A stretch of DNA of 44,166 nucleotides from Azohydromonas australica DSM 1124 (GTDB lineage Bacteria > Pseudomonadota > Gammaproteobacteria > Burkholderiales > Burkholderiaceae_C): contig NZ_AUMO01000077.1 of the NCBI RefSeq assembly GCF_000430725.1, positions 1 to 44,166 of the forward strand. The letters run 5' to 3'. The notes beneath the pieces are model-generated. The model was given only the letters and a program-made list of their open reading frames with translations, was not told the DNA's origin and ran no database searches. Shown here one piece after another: positions 31,867 to 41,118 of the stretch. The position numbers and the translations under genes are program-made. How positions within the stretch are numbered: position 1 is the stretch's first letter; the number at the start of each line of letters is the position of its first letter.

Positions 31867-32070
31867 TCGCTGCTGCACGTCCCGTGCGACTGCGCATCGA
31901 TCTGCTGCACGACACAGGGCCATCGGCTGGCCTGGTCCAGAAGCTGCCGAAGCGCAGCGGGCATGCGCACTCGGCCCTGCGCACCAGGGGCATCGGTCGA
32001 CAGCGCGATGCAGTGACGGGCTGTGAGGAACCGCCGCCGCAGCCCCTCGCGCCATGCATGTCGAACACGT

Positions 32071-34803
32071 TCAGCCCGTTGGGGACTGGTCCGGATCGGC
32101 CGCGGCCTCACCAATGGGAAGCTCCAGCGTGAACACGCTGCCGCCAGCTGCCCCCCTGGCGGCGCGCAAGTCGCCGTGCATGAGCTGTGCCAGCCGTCGG
32201 GCGATCACGAGCCCGATACCGGTGCCTTCGACCTTAGAGCGCTCGGCACCCAGGCGCTTGAAAGGCTGGAACAGTTGCTCGAGCTGCTCGTCGCTCAAGC
32301 CTTGACCGGTGTCTTCCACGTCAAGGCGCATGCGATCGCCGACAACCTGGGCCGACACGCGCACCCAGCCACCGCGACGGTTGTACTTCACGGCATTGGA
32401 CACCAGGTTGAGGAGCACTTGGCGCAGCCGCAGGGCGTCGGCCTGTACCGCCGGCAGCCCGATGGGGACATCGTTGGTGAGCAACACACCGGCAGCCGCC
32501 GCCTGAGGCTCCATGACGTCCAGGCTGGCCGTGGCTACCGCGTGAATGTCCAGCAACTCCAGGCGCAGCTCGATACCCCGGGCCTCGATGCGGGCAAGGT
32601 CCAGCATCTCGCTGATCATGGCCAGCAGGTGCTCACCGGCAGCATGGATCTTGCGCACCCACTCGACATGGTTGGGCGCCAGCGGCGTCTGCGCGTCCAG
32701 CTGCATCAGCTGCGCAAAACCCATGATGGCATTCAGCGGCGTACGCAGCTCGTGACTGATGTGCGTAAGGAATCGGCTCTTGGCCTGGTTGGCCTGTTCC
32801 GCTGCCTCGCGCGCAGCGCGGTCGCTCTGGGCCTGCTTGAGCTGCGTGACATCCCGGAAGAACACCGTCAGGCCCTCCTCAGCGGGATAGGCCGTGATTT
32901 CAAAGTGGGCGCCCAGTGGTGCGAACGGTTCCTCGAAGCGAACGATGCGTCCGCTGGCCAGGCACTGCTCGTACTGTCGCTGGAACTCCGAGCCGGCTGC
33001 CTGCGGGAACTCCCGCCAGATGTTGCGACCCAGCAGTTCGTCGCGTGGGCGCTTGAGCATCACCTCGGCCTGCCGGTTGAGCAGCGTGAAGCGCCACTCG
33101 CGATCCAGCGCGAAGATGCCGTCCGTGATGCTTTCCATCGTGGACTCCAGCCGACGGGCCAGCGCACGCGCCGACTGCTCCAGCCGCTTGTTGTCGTCGA
33201 TGTCGATGGACGATCCGTACCACTTGCGGGTACCGCACTTCTCGGTGGATACCAGCACTGCACGCGCCAGGTGCCAGCGGTAGACCCCGTCAGCCCGCCT
33301 CAGCCGCATCTCGACCTCTAAAGGCTGTCCAGTCTGGACTGCCCTGTTCCAGGCGTCCCTTGCGCACGCCCGATCCTGCATATGCACCAGGGCATCAAAG
33401 CCTTCGGACAGCAACCGCTCGCCCGGCAAGCCGGCATAGCAAGAAAGTGCCGGACTGACGTAGTCGACCTGCCCATCGGGGCGCGCCGTCCACACGATCA
33501 GTGGCATGGCCTCGGCCAGAAGACGCCAGGTTTCTATCTCGGCGCGCCGCTCGGTGATGTCGCGGAAGTAGACCGCCATGCCTTCGTCAGACGGGTACGC
33601 GGTGACGTCGTACCAGCGATCCTGGCGCAGGTAGTGGTACTCCAGCCGCGCAGTGCGGCCGCTCGCCATGACGTCGCGGTAGGTGCGCTCGAGCTCCGAG
33701 CCGACAATCCCGGCAAATACCTCCCAGACGCGCCGCCCCAGCACCGCGGCGCGTGGCTTGGCCAGCACCTGTTCGGCCGCAGCGTTGAAGTAAAGCATGC
33801 GCCAGTCGCGGTCGAGGAGGTAAAAGCCGTCGCTCATGCGCTCCAGCGTCGCTTCGAGCTGGCGCCCGACGCGGTTTCTCTCCTCGACGGCGTGCACCTG
33901 CTGCGTGATGTCCTGGAACGCGCCTTGCACGCGCACGACACGGCCTTCGGCATCCCGCACGGCCTCGCCGATGGAGCGCGTCCACAGTGCTTCGCCGCGG
34001 GTGTTGGTCATCCGCAGGACCAGGTCGTAGGGCTGTGCGTCGCGGCAGCAGCTCTCGAACGCGGCGCGCAGCAGTTCCCGATCTGGTGGTGCGAAATGCT
34101 CGAAGACCTGTGCCACATCGGGCTGCTGGTGCACGTCGAAGCCGAAGATGTGGAATAGCTCCTCGTCCCAGTGCAGGGCCTGCTGCAGGACATCGAAGTC
34201 CCAGGCGCTGAGCCGGCCCAGGCGACAGGCCAGGCGCAGGCGCTGGCTTGCCAGCTCCAGCGCCCGTGTGCCGACATGGCTCACGGCCTGCAACTCCTCC
34301 AGCCGCTGCGAGGTTTCCTGGTATCGCCGGCGATCCAGACGCGCCTGCAGCAGGCACACCGCCTGCCGCGCTTGGAGCCGTAGCAGGTCCGCGGCCTCGG
34401 CATCGAGGTGTCGGGACACGCTATCGAATATTTCCAGCAGGCCCACGCGCTCCCCGCCCTCCAGCACCAGCGGCATGCAGGCGTAGAAGGCGATGTGCGG
34501 CGCCTCCTTCACCAGGAGAGTGTCCCGCCAGCGGGTGTCGAGCCTGGCATCCTCCAGCACGAACAGACCACTGCCGGCGATGGCCTGTGCGTACAGCGAC
34601 ACCCCGTGTGCCACCTCCGGCATCACTGCGCCAAAGCAGGCCTTGACCCAGGTCCGCTCCCCATCCACGAGCGTCAGTGCTGCCGAGGCCGTGCCGCACA
34701 GCCGCGCCGTCACCCGTACGAGGTCGTCGTATTCGGGCTCGGGCGCGGTCGCCAGCAACGCCAAGTCGCGCAGGCTCCACAGGCGATGGGGGTTGTCCAT
34801 CAT
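32071..34803 (-). CDS. GAF/multi-PAS sensor histidine kinase, 910 aa
   Basis: Domain order: an N-terminal GAF (VRVTARLCGTASAALTLVDGERTW), then four PAS/PAC modules (examples: MSDGFYLLDRDWRMLYFN, AMPLIVWTARPDGQVDYVSP, ITDGIFALDREWRFTLLN). The HisKA domain has the phospho-acceptor His in THISHELRTPLN, near residue 684. HATPase_c follows with N (NLVSNAVKYN), G1 (DTGQGL) and G2 (GTGIGL) boxes. There is no receiver domain and no TM segment, so it is a cytoplasmic kinase with an unlinked response regulator. The frame is open to a TTG at 34950, but that lies in a palindrome; the double ATG at 34803/34800 is preferred. Ligands are unknown. Confidence 0.93.
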   Translation of the reverse strand: MMDNPHRLWSLRDLALLATAPEPEYDDLVRVTARLCGTASAALTLVDGERTWVKACFGAVMPEVAHGVSLYAQAIAGSGLFVLEDARLDTRWRDTLLVKEAPHIAFYACMPLVLEGGERVGLLEIFDSVSRHLDAEAADLLRLQARQAVCLLQARLDRRRYQETSQRLEELQAVSHVGTRALELASQRLRLACRLGRLSAWDFDVLQQALHWDEELFHIFGFDVHQQPDVAQVFEHFAPPDRELLRAAFESCCRDAQPYDLVLRMTNTRGEALWTRSIGEAVRDAEGRVVRVQGAFQDITQQVHAVEERNRVGRQLEATLERMSDGFYLLDRDWRMLYFNAAAEQVLAKPRAAVLGRRVWEVFAGIVGSELERTYRDVMASGRTARLEYHYLRQDRWYDVTAYPSDEGMAVYFRDITERRAEIETWRLLAEAMPLIVWTARPDGQVDYVSPALSCYAGLPGERLLSEGFDALVHMQDRACARDAWNRAVQTGQPLEVEMRLRRADGVYRWHLARAVLVSTEKCGTRKWYGSSIDIDDNKRLEQSARALARRLESTMESITDGIFALDREWRFTLLNRQAEVMLKRPRDELLGRNIWREFPQAAGSEFQRQYEQCLASGRIVRFEEPFAPLGAHFEITAYPAEEGLTVFFRDVTQLKQAQSDRAAREAAEQANQAKSRFLTHISHELRTPLNAIMGFAQLMQLDAQTPLAPNHVEWVRKIHAAGEHLLAMISEMLDLARIEARGIELRLELLDIHAVATASLDVMEPQAAAAGVLLTNDVPIGLPAVQADALRLRQVLLNLVSNAVKYNRRGGWVRVSAQVVGDRMRLDVEDTGQGLSDEQLEQLFQPFKRLGAERSKVEGTGIGLVIARRLAQLMHGDLRAARGAAGGSVFTLELPIGEAAADPDQSPTG

Positions 34804-34938
34804 TCTTGTTTTAGGAGCAAATTCCGAAGCTGCAAGAGCCGGGCGGCCTTGTGCAGGTTTGCACCACGGGCTGCCGTGTTCGTCCCGGAGAGTTGCCAGC
34901 AACCCTTGTATTTTCTTCTTTCTGACATCCGGCCTCTT

Positions 34939-34953
34939 GACTTGTGACAAGTC
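34939..34953. promoter_or_regulatory. Palindrome in the divergent kinase/APH promoter region
   Basis: GACTTG (34939-34944) and CAAGTC (34948-34953) are perfect arms around TGA, within an AT-richer stretch between the histidine kinase and the APH-like gene. It may be an operator for one or both. Confidence 0.4.
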
Positions 34954-35060
34954 TTAACTACACCAGCCTGTCGGCCATCGATACGTCAGGTGCGTTCGGC
35001 GATAGACAAAGCTGAGCGCAGCAGTTGTCCGCGTCGCAGGGCGCTCGCTACGCTGGCTGC

Positions 35061-36287
35061 ATGCTCCAGACACACGCAGCCGACGCCTCGCCGCCCACGG
35101 CATCGGACCGTCCCTACCCCACACGCCAGGGCCGCCTGCCACGCCACCTGCACGAGGTCAACTCGCAGTGGCTAAGCCGCCTGCTGGCGCACCGCTACAC
35201 CGGCATCGAGGTGCATGGCCTGTCGGTGGTGGAGATCAAAAACAGCCACACCACCAAGCTGCGCGTGGCACTGGAACTCAACGAGGTTGGACGAGCCGCC
35301 GGCATTCCCAGCCAGGTGTGCCTGAAGTCCAACTGGTCGGAGGGATTTGAGAGCGGGGATATCTGCGAGTTCGAGGCACGTTTTTACCACCTGATGCGTG
35401 ACCAGTTGCAGGCTCCGGTGCCGCGCTCGTACTACGCCGACTGGGACGGCGACGGTGGGGGCCGGGGCGTTGTGGTGATGGAAGACCTGGGCGTGGCCGA
35501 AGGCGACTTCGGCAACAGCGCGCACCACCTCGGCGTGGACGGGGTGGCCAGGGGCCTGGAGTCGCTGGCGGCGCTGCATGGCGCCTTGTGGGACAGCCCG
35601 CTGCTGGCGGCACAGTCCTGGCTGCAGACCTCCATGAACACGCCGGTCGACACCGATCAGGTTCTGCGCATGTACAACTACATCAAACTGAACCTGGCCA
35701 AGCCGAGCTACCAGGCCTTCCTGCCGCGCTGGCTTTACGACCAGCCGACGCTGCTGGCGCACGCCTTTGACGAGCTGGCGGAGTTCGCGCGCACGCAGCC
35801 CGGGCCACGCTGCCTGGTGCATGGCGACTCGCACCAGGGCAACAGTTTCCTGCGTGCCGGCGGCGAGCGTGTCTGGCACGACTGGCAGCTGGTGCGCCAG
35901 GGCCAGCCTTGGCGTGACGTCACCTACTTCATGCTGGGCGCCCTGACGATCGAGGAGCGTCGCACCTCGGCGGCCGAGCTCATCCGTCACTACCGCGAAG
36001 CCTTGTCGGCCACGGGTGCGCGCGACGTGCCGGACCAGGACAGCGCCTGGGCACATTTTCGCCGCTGGCCGGTCTACGGCATGCAGGCCTGGCTGGCCAA
36101 CGTCGACCACTGGGGCCAGGGCGGCATGCACATGGTCGAGCGCTTCTTCTGCGCGGCTGAGGACCTGGAAACCATCCCGCTGCTGACTGCTGGCAAGGCA
36201 CCGCGGCGCACCGTGCGTCTGGGCCAAGGGGCACGGCCGATCGCCTCGGGGCTGCGCAAGCTGCTTGGAGCCGGCGTTGAGCCGTAA
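35061..36287 (+). CDS. APH/EcKinase-like phosphotransferase, 408 aa
   Basis: Protein-kinase-like fold small-molecule kinase. The catalytic loop is CLVHGDSHQGNSF, with the HGD Asp and the downstream Asn. The metal-binding segment is WHDWQLVRQGQPWRDVTYFM, with DWQ in place of DFE. This pattern is that of the aminoglycoside phosphotransferase clan, closest in style to the EcKinase/DUF1679 branch. Nothing suggests antibiotic resistance; catabolic hydroxy-compounds are likelier substrates. The frame is open from a TTG at 35025; the ATG at 35061 is chosen. It is 7 bases before the second kinase-like gene. Confidence 0.85.
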   Translation: MLQTHAADASPPTASDRPYPTRQGRLPRHLHEVNSQWLSRLLAHRYTGIEVHGLSVVEIKNSHTTKLRVALELNEVGRAAGIPSQVCLKSNWSEGFESGDICEFEARFYHLMRDQLQAPVPRSYYADWDGDGGGRGVVVMEDLGVAEGDFGNSAHHLGVDGVARGLESLAALHGALWDSPLLAAQSWLQTSMNTPVDTDQVLRMYNYIKLNLAKPSYQAFLPRWLYDQPTLLAHAFDELAEFARTQPGPRCLVHGDSHQGNSFLRAGGERVWHDWQLVRQGQPWRDVTYFMLGALTIEERRTSAAELIRHYREALSATGARDVPDQDSAWAHFRRWPVYGMQAWLANVDHWGQGGMHMVERFFCAAEDLETIPLLTAGKAPRRTVRLGQGARPIASGLRKLLGAGVEP

Positions 36288-36294
36288 CCATTCC

Positions 36295-37362
36295 ATGTTG
36301 AAGGAACATGCCGCTCCCCTCAGCACCGCCGCTCTGATGGAACGCCTGCGCGGCTGGCTGCCCACGCGGATGCCTGGCGCCTGCGACCTGGACATCAGCG
36401 ACCCGGTCGAGCCGGCACAGGGATCGTCGAGCCGGACCATCCTGTTCAAGCTGAGCTGGCGGGAGCAGGGCGTGGGGCACGAGCGGGACCTGGTGGCTCG
36501 CATCCAGCGCGGAGCGGCCTGTCCGCTGCAGTCCGACGTGCTGCATCATTACCGGACCATGGCCGCGATCGCCGATGCTGCCGACGTGGCCGTCCCGGGC
36601 CTGTTCCTGGCGCAGGAGGATGCCGGGATCCTGGGGGCGCCTTTCTTTCTCATGGAGCGGGTCGAAGGACGGGTGCCCGCCGATTTCCCGAGCTACCACG
36701 CACAGGGCTGGTTCGCCGCTGAACTGACGGCCCCACAGCGCGAGCGGGCATGGTGGAACGCCATCGCGGAGATGGCCAAGCTCCACCGGATCGGCTGGCA
36801 GCACTTCAGCTTCATGGCGCGGGAGCTGCAGCAGGCGCCGGATGCCGGCTTCTACCTGGAGCACTTCATCGGCCGGTGGCTTGCCTGGGCTGCGCAAGGC
36901 GAGCCCTATCCGCTGCTGGACCGGGCGCTGCGCCATTTGCTGGAGCATCGGCCGCCAGTGGAGCACGCCGGACTGGTCTGGAACGATGCCCGGATGGGCA
37001 ACACGATGTTCGCAGCCGACCTGCGCGTGGCATCGCTACTGGACTTCGAGGTGGCGACGCTCGGACCGGCCGAGATCGACCTGGCCTGGTGGCTGTACGC
37101 GGAAGACCTCTTCAGCTTGCGCCTTGGTCACCAGCGCATCGCCGGCATCCCCGACCGGGAAGCCGCGATACGTGGCTTCGAGCGTCTCTACGGCCGTCCG
37201 ATGCCGCATTTCGAGTACTACGAAGCCATCGCTGCGCTCAAGCATGCAGTGATTTCCATCCGGGATTTCCGCAACGGCAAGAGCGTCAACCGGTCCGGGG
37301 CCTTGCTCGACTTCGCCACGCAGCGCCTGTCGCGGTATCTGGACAGTGACCGCCGGGCCTAG
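36295..37362 (+). CDS. APH-family phosphotransferase (ACAD10/LvaA-like), 355 aa
   Basis: Second kinase of the APH clan. The catalytic loop reads LVWNDARMGNTMF, so the usual His-Gly-Asp is Trp-Asn-Asp, but the catalytic Asp and the later Asn remain. The metal motif and following helix, LLDFEVATLGPAEIDLAWWL, match the ACAD10/11-type phosphotransferases. Known relatives such as LvaA of Pseudomonas putida phosphorylate 4-hydroxyacyl-CoAs so the hydroxyl can be removed. That role is possible here but inferred. The ATG at 36295 follows the previous stop; a TTG at 36265 would overlap it. The CapA gene starts 11 bases downstream. Confidence 0.87.
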   Translation: MLKEHAAPLSTAALMERLRGWLPTRMPGACDLDISDPVEPAQGSSSRTILFKLSWREQGVGHERDLVARIQRGAACPLQSDVLHHYRTMAAIADAADVAVPGLFLAQEDAGILGAPFFLMERVEGRVPADFPSYHAQGWFAAELTAPQRERAWWNAIAEMAKLHRIGWQHFSFMARELQQAPDAGFYLEHFIGRWLAWAAQGEPYPLLDRALRHLLEHRPPVEHAGLVWNDARMGNTMFAADLRVASLLDFEVATLGPAEIDLAWWLYAEDLFSLRLGHQRIAGIPDREAAIRGFERLYGRPMPHFEYYEAIAALKHAVISIRDFRNGKSVNRSGALLDFATQRLSRYLDSDRRA

Positions 37363-37372
37363 GAGCAACACC

Positions 37373-38482
37373 GTGACCACGAAAACCACATCGGGATGCG
37401 CCACGCTCGTGGGGGTGGGCGACGTGATGATCGCCCGCTACGACGCGACACTGCTTGACCCCGCCGCCCCCGTCCTGCAGGCAGCCGACTTCACGTTTGG
37501 CAACTGCGAATGGCCTTACGCGGAAGAGGCAGGGGACACTCATCCCGTCGAAGCGCACCTCAACGACGACGTGGAGGGCGAGGACCTGTTCACTCCGGGG
37601 GATCCGCAAGCCATCCGCCTCAAGGCAGCCAAGGGCTTCGATGTCCTGTCCTTCGCCAACAACCACTCGATGCACGCCGGTTACCGGGCCTTCTTGCGCT
37701 CCATGGAGCTCATGCGGGAATCAGGCATCGCGCCGGTAGGCGCAGGCCGCAACATCGCCGAGGCGCTGGCGCCGGTGGTGCTGGAGCGCAATGGCGTGAA
37801 GGTCGCATTCGTGGGCTGCACCGCCGCACTGCTGCCCGGTGCCCACGCCGGGCGCCGCACACCCGGCGTCGCCCCACTGCGACGGCACAGCTATTTCCAC
37901 AACCCCAACTGGAACGACTGGGGGCTGGCGCCGCAGATCGGGACACTGGTGGACCGCAAGGACCTGGCAGCGGTCTGCGCCAGCATCAGCGCGGCACGTG
38001 AGCAGGCCGACATCGTGGTGCTCAGCGTCCACTGGGGCCTGCTGGAAGACCGCGTGGCGATCGGCGACTACCAGCGCGAGGCCGCGCGTGCCTGCATCGA
38101 CCATGGCGCCGACCTGATCCTGGGCCACGGCACGCTCGTGACCAAGGGCATCGAGGTCTACAAGGGCAAGGTGGTCTTCTACTCGCTGGGCAAGTTCCTG
38201 ATGAAGGGGCCACGCGACACCGGCGACACGCCCATCGGCGTCAGAGCCGTCGTCGGCAAGCACAAGCGCAAGGGCCTGGCGGCCAGGATCGACATCGAGC
38301 ACGGACGCATCGCCCGGGTCGCCTTCACGCCGGTGTTTGCTGACGAGGCCACACGGCCCTCCTTCCTGGATGCCAACGATGCGCTGTTTGGCGAGATCGC
38401 GGACGAGACCGAGGCGATCAGCGCGGCGGCGGGCCTGCAGGCCCGCTTCACCCGGATGCACGACCGCGTCGTGATTTCCTGA
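37373..38482 (+). CDS. CapA-family metallophosphatase-like protein, 369 aa
   Basis: PGA_cap/CapA domain, a calcineurin-like metallophosphoesterase relative. The metal motifs are GVGDVMIAR at the N-terminus, FGNCEWPY, SFANNHSMHAG, VVLSVHWGL and ILGHGTLVTKGIEVYKGKVVFYSLGKF, in family order. The best-known members take part in poly-gamma-glutamate synthesis, but many lie in unrelated clusters as hydrolases of unknown substrate. No signal peptide is seen. The GTG at 37373 is chosen because AGGAG lies just upstream, right after the previous stop. With two kinase-like genes upstream, it may act on a phosphorylated or peptide-like compound. Confidence 0.9.
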   Translation: MTTKTTSGCATLVGVGDVMIARYDATLLDPAAPVLQAADFTFGNCEWPYAEEAGDTHPVEAHLNDDVEGEDLFTPGDPQAIRLKAAKGFDVLSFANNHSMHAGYRAFLRSMELMRESGIAPVGAGRNIAEALAPVVLERNGVKVAFVGCTAALLPGAHAGRRTPGVAPLRRHSYFHNPNWNDWGLAPQIGTLVDRKDLAAVCASISAAREQADIVVLSVHWGLLEDRVAIGDYQREAARACIDHGADLILGHGTLVTKGIEVYKGKVVFYSLGKFLMKGPRDTGDTPIGVRAVVGKHKRKGLAARIDIEHGRIARVAFTPVFADEATRPSFLDANDALFGEIADETEAISAAAGLQARFTRMHDRVVIS

Positions 38483-38485
38483 TTT

Positions 38486-38508
38486 GGCGGGTGCCGCAGC
38501 ACCCCGCC
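38486..38508. terminator. Hairpin between convergent CapA and phosphatase genes
   Basis: GGCGGGTGC (38486-38494) pairs with GCACCCCGCC (38499-38508) around CGCA with one bulged C. It fills the gap exactly between the two stop codons and can serve as a bidirectional terminator. Confidence 0.6.
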
Positions 38509-39351
38509 TCAGGCGCGGCGGCCTGGTCCGGCCTCTTGGCCGGCGGGCTCCAGCAGCCGATGGCGCAGGGCAGCCATACCATCGCCACCGACGCCCAGCG
38601 CCTCGTGCATGTAGCCCAGCACCGAGCCGTGCCGGGCCTCGACCGCCCTGAGTGCGCCCTCCAAATAGGCCGGATGGCACTTCAGCAGCGGGGCGCGCAG
38701 GTTGGGCGGCATGGCCTGCAGGTAGGCGAAGCCAGCGGCAGCGGCATCGGAGCCCGCTGCACGCGGGGTTGCCACCAGTGCATCGATGTCGAGGCAGCGG
38801 TCCGTGAGCAGGTAGTCGGCGAGCACCGTCGCTTCCGGGACACCCAGCACCCGCAGGATCAGGGCGGCCAACAGCCCGGTGCGATCCTTGCCCGCCATGC
38901 AATGGAACACCAGCGGCACGTCTCCGCTGACAATGTGGTTGAAGACGCATCCATACGGGCCGGCAAAGTGCCAGGGCATCTTCCGGTAGGTCGCCGCCAG
39001 CGCATCATGCACATCCTGCGGGGTGGCTTCCCGGGCGGCAGCGACTTGGCGCAGGCGGCTGTGGCCGGCGTCGTAGTCCCAGCCCCGATGCCACGCGCTG
39101 AAGCCGGTGACCGATGGCTCCTTCTCGCGCTCCACGGGTGTACGCAGGTCGCACACGACCCGGATGCTCTTGGATGCCAGCAGCGCCACGTCCTGCGACG
39201 TCAGCCCCGAGAGCTTGCCCGAGCGGTAGAGGACATGCCGGCGCACGCGCTGGCCGTCCGCGGTTTCGTAGCCTCCAAGGTCGCGAAAGTTGTGCCCGCC
39301 TGCCAGCGGCAGCAGGCGATGCTCGTCAGGTGTCACGGTCGATGCAGGCAT
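38509..39351 (-). CDS. Tyrosine-phosphatase family protein (PF13350-like), 280 aa
   Basis: Dual-specificity/Tyr phosphatase with the P-loop HCMAGKDRTG: nucleophile Cys151, general Arg157. It begins with LPLAGGHNFRDLGGYETADG, the conserved N-terminal block of bacterial Tyr_phosphatase_3 proteins such as lipid phosphatase LipA relatives. The Lys-Asp after the Gly is typical of enzymes that also take phosphoinositides. The frame is open to 39435, but the ATG at 39351, with AGGA upstream, starts at the conserved block. It is convergent with the kinase/CapA genes, which may be its functional counterparts. Confidence 0.9.
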   Translation of the reverse strand: MPASTVTPDEHRLLPLAGGHNFRDLGGYETADGQRVRRHVLYRSGKLSGLTSQDVALLASKSIRVVCDLRTPVEREKEPSVTGFSAWHRGWDYDAGHSRLRQVAAAREATPQDVHDALAATYRKMPWHFAGPYGCVFNHIVSGDVPLVFHCMAGKDRTGLLAALILRVLGVPEATVLADYLLTDRCLDIDALVATPRAAGSDAAAAGFAYLQAMPPNLRAPLLKCHPAYLEGALRAVEARHGSVLGYMHEALGVGGDGMAALRHRLLEPAGQEAGPGRRA

Positions 39352-40042
39352 GTGTGTCCTTGGGTCCTGGAAGGCGCCTGGGGAGCCGCCAGGCTCGCTC
39401 AGCACTCCTCGCTGCTGTCTCGGCAAACGGGGCACCGGCCAGGGCCCGGCTGATCAGGGCCGGCGTGGCCGCTTGGCCGCTCACAGCGCCAGTGCGCCGT
39501 GTCGTCACATCGCCCCCCGAAACGCCGCGCGCTGCGGGCAGGGGCACAGCAGGAAGCTGCGCGGCGGGACCGAAGGATGGGGCGTGCGGGGCGCCCCCAT
39601 CCGCTTCGGCGGCTGACCTTGCTCGACCCTGCCCGTGAGCAGCTGCAGCGCCTGGTCAGACACATCCTGCGGTCCCGCGCCGCCGGCCGCAGCGCAGCAC
39701 ACCGGACACGATGAGCAGGCTGGAGCGGCGCTGCAGTTGCTCCATGCCGTGGCGGTGTACCGTCGGGTGTCGGGTCACGGCAAAAGCGCAGCGTGTTGAA
39801 CACGGAAATGCCGCGGTCGGCCGTGCGTGGCTAGCACCGCGGCCCACGTGACAAGGGCCTCGCTGCGTGCTCGCGGCCTCGTACAGCGCGCTGGGCCCGC
39901 TGCGCGGGCGGATATGCCCTTGCAATGAGCAGCGCCATGGCAATGGTGTCCGCGACGGTGCGCAGCGCAAACGCCACAGCAGTTCGAGTCTTTCCCGTCA
40001 TCGTCTCACGCGTTTGCGCAATTGACGATGGTGCCTGAGAAA
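39352..40042. other. 691-base region without a supported gene
   Basis: Several short frames exist on both strands, but none has a recognisable domain or ribosome site that convinces me. A 56-codon leftward frame (39831-40001, starting MTGKTRTAVAFALRTVADTI) has a short hydrophobic stretch and could be a small membrane peptide, at low confidence. A long imperfect hairpin lies at 39570-39609. The region may be a decayed gene. Confidence 0.5.
39570..39609. repeat. Long imperfect stem-loop
   Basis: CCGAA (39570-39574) pairs with TTCGG (39605-39609). After a two-base bulge, GGATGGGG (39575-39582) pairs with CCCCATCC (39595-39602), and CG/CG closes the loop. It stands in the gene-free interval and is not adjacent to a stop codon. 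Confidence 0.5.
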
Positions 40043-40591
40043 TCAGCCCAGCGCCGCCTCGATGGCCGCGCTCAGACGCGCATCGTCCGGCGTGATGTCG
40101 GGTGCAAAGCGGCCGATCACGTGGCCGTCACGGCCGACGAGGAATTTCTCGAAGTTCCATGTCACGTCGCTGGCGTGCTTGGGCAACAGGCCGTGCTTGC
40201 CCAGCGTTTCGTGCAACTTGGAGTCGCCGGAGGGCTGTGCCTGCGGCTGCGCGGCAATCAGTGCCGCGTAAAGCGGGTGCCGGGGCTCGCTGTTGATGTT
40301 GAGCTTGGCAAACAGCGGGAACGTCACGCCGAAGCGCGTGTCGCAGAAGTCGCGAATGTCCGCCGCACTGCCGGGCTCCTGCGCAGCAAAGTCGTTGCAC
40401 GGGAAGCCCAGGACCTGCAGCCCGCGGTTGCCGTAACGCTCGTGCAGCGCCTGCAGGCCTGCGTACTGCGGCGTGAGGCCGCACTGCGATGCCACGTTGA
40501 CCACCAGCAGCACCTGCCCCTTCCAGGGCTCGAGCGTGGTGGGCGCCCCGTCCAGGGCCTGCAGCGGGATGTCGTACAGGGAAGTGGTCAA
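40043..40591 (-). CDS. Glutathione peroxidase family protein, 182 aa
   Basis: Thioredoxin-fold peroxidase. The catalytic tetrad is complete: Cys37 (NVASQCGLTPQY), Gln71 (CNDFAAQEPG), Trp145 and Asn146 (VTWNFEKFLV). It is a Cys, not selenocysteine, enzyme and probably uses thioredoxin as reductant, as most bacterial members do. The TTG at 40591 is supported by GAGGAGAAACC directly upstream and overlaps the stop of the preceding gene (TTGA). It is the last gene of the leftward operon; protection from peroxides made by oxygenases is a plausible role. Confidence 0.94.
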   Translation of the reverse strand: MTTSLYDIPLQALDGAPTTLEPWKGQVLLVVNVASQCGLTPQYAGLQALHERYGNRGLQVLGFPCNDFAAQEPGSAADIRDFCDTRFGVTFPLFAKLNINSEPRHPLYAALIAAQPQAQPSGDSKLHETLGKHGLLPKHASDVTWNFEKFLVGRDGHVIGRFAPDITPDDARLSAAIEAALG

Positions 40592-41118
40592 GGTTTCTCC
40601 TCGTAGGCGCGCTGCACCAGCGTCATGCGGCCACCGGCCAGCATCAGCGCGCAGAACATCTGCAACTCCACGATCTCGGCGGTCGTGAAGTGGGCAGTCA
40701 AGTGGTCGAAGTCGCCATCGTCGATGGCATGCGGGTCCACGGCAAAGCGCTCGGCGTAGCGCAACGCCGCGCGCTCGGCCGGGCTGAAGTGCTCGCTGTC
40801 GGCATCCTGGCAGGCCAGCGCCGCCAAGTCCCGGGTGTCGACCGCGTCGCTCTTGCGGGCGACCTGGCAGGCCTGGCACTGGGTGAAGGTGGCAATGCGC
40901 AGCCGCACCAGTTCGCGCAACCGCGCATCGAGCACACCATGGTTGTGGAATTGGTCCAGCAGCGCCAGCCAGGCCAGCGCGACCTGCGGGCGATGCGCCC
41001 AGACCTGTACCGGCACGGTGGAGCTGAGCATGCGGGTGGCGCGGCCATGCCGCACCGCCTGAGCAAGCTCGCCCGGCAAGGCCTCCAGCGGCACCAGCGG
41101 CAGCCGCGCCACCGTCAC
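40588..41118 (-). CDS. Carboxymuconolactone decarboxylase-like (AhpD fold) protein, 176 aa
   Basis: All-helical AhpD/CMD-type protein with the conserved helix LRELVRLRIATFTQCQACQVARKSD; Cys81-x2-Cys84 is the redox motif of AhpD-like members. That motif favours a peroxidase or disulfide role over decarboxylation. Together with the glutathione peroxidase gene, which overlaps its stop, it makes a small oxidative-defence pair at the end of a beta-oxidation operon. The start is a GTG overlapping the thiolase stop (GTGA). The frame stays open upstream but inside the thiolase gene. Confidence 0.88.
   Translation of the reverse strand: MTVARLPLVPLEALPGELAQAVRHGRATRMLSSTVPVQVWAHRPQVALAWLALLDQFHNHGVLDARLRELVRLRIATFTQCQACQVARKSDAVDTRDLAALACQDADSEHFSPAERAALRYAERFAVDPHAIDDGDFDHLTAHFTTAEIVELQMFCALMLAGGRMTLVQRAYEEKP

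Noticed and set aside
34804..34950. TTG start extending the histidine kinase by 49 codons
   Set aside because: The TTG lies inside a palindrome in the divergent promoter region and the extension has no conserved domain; the ATG at 34803 is close to the GAF domain.
35061..37362. Aminoglycoside resistance for the two APH-fold genes
   Set aside because: Both lack close likeness to resistance enzymes by motif and lie in a catabolic setting; the clan is broad.
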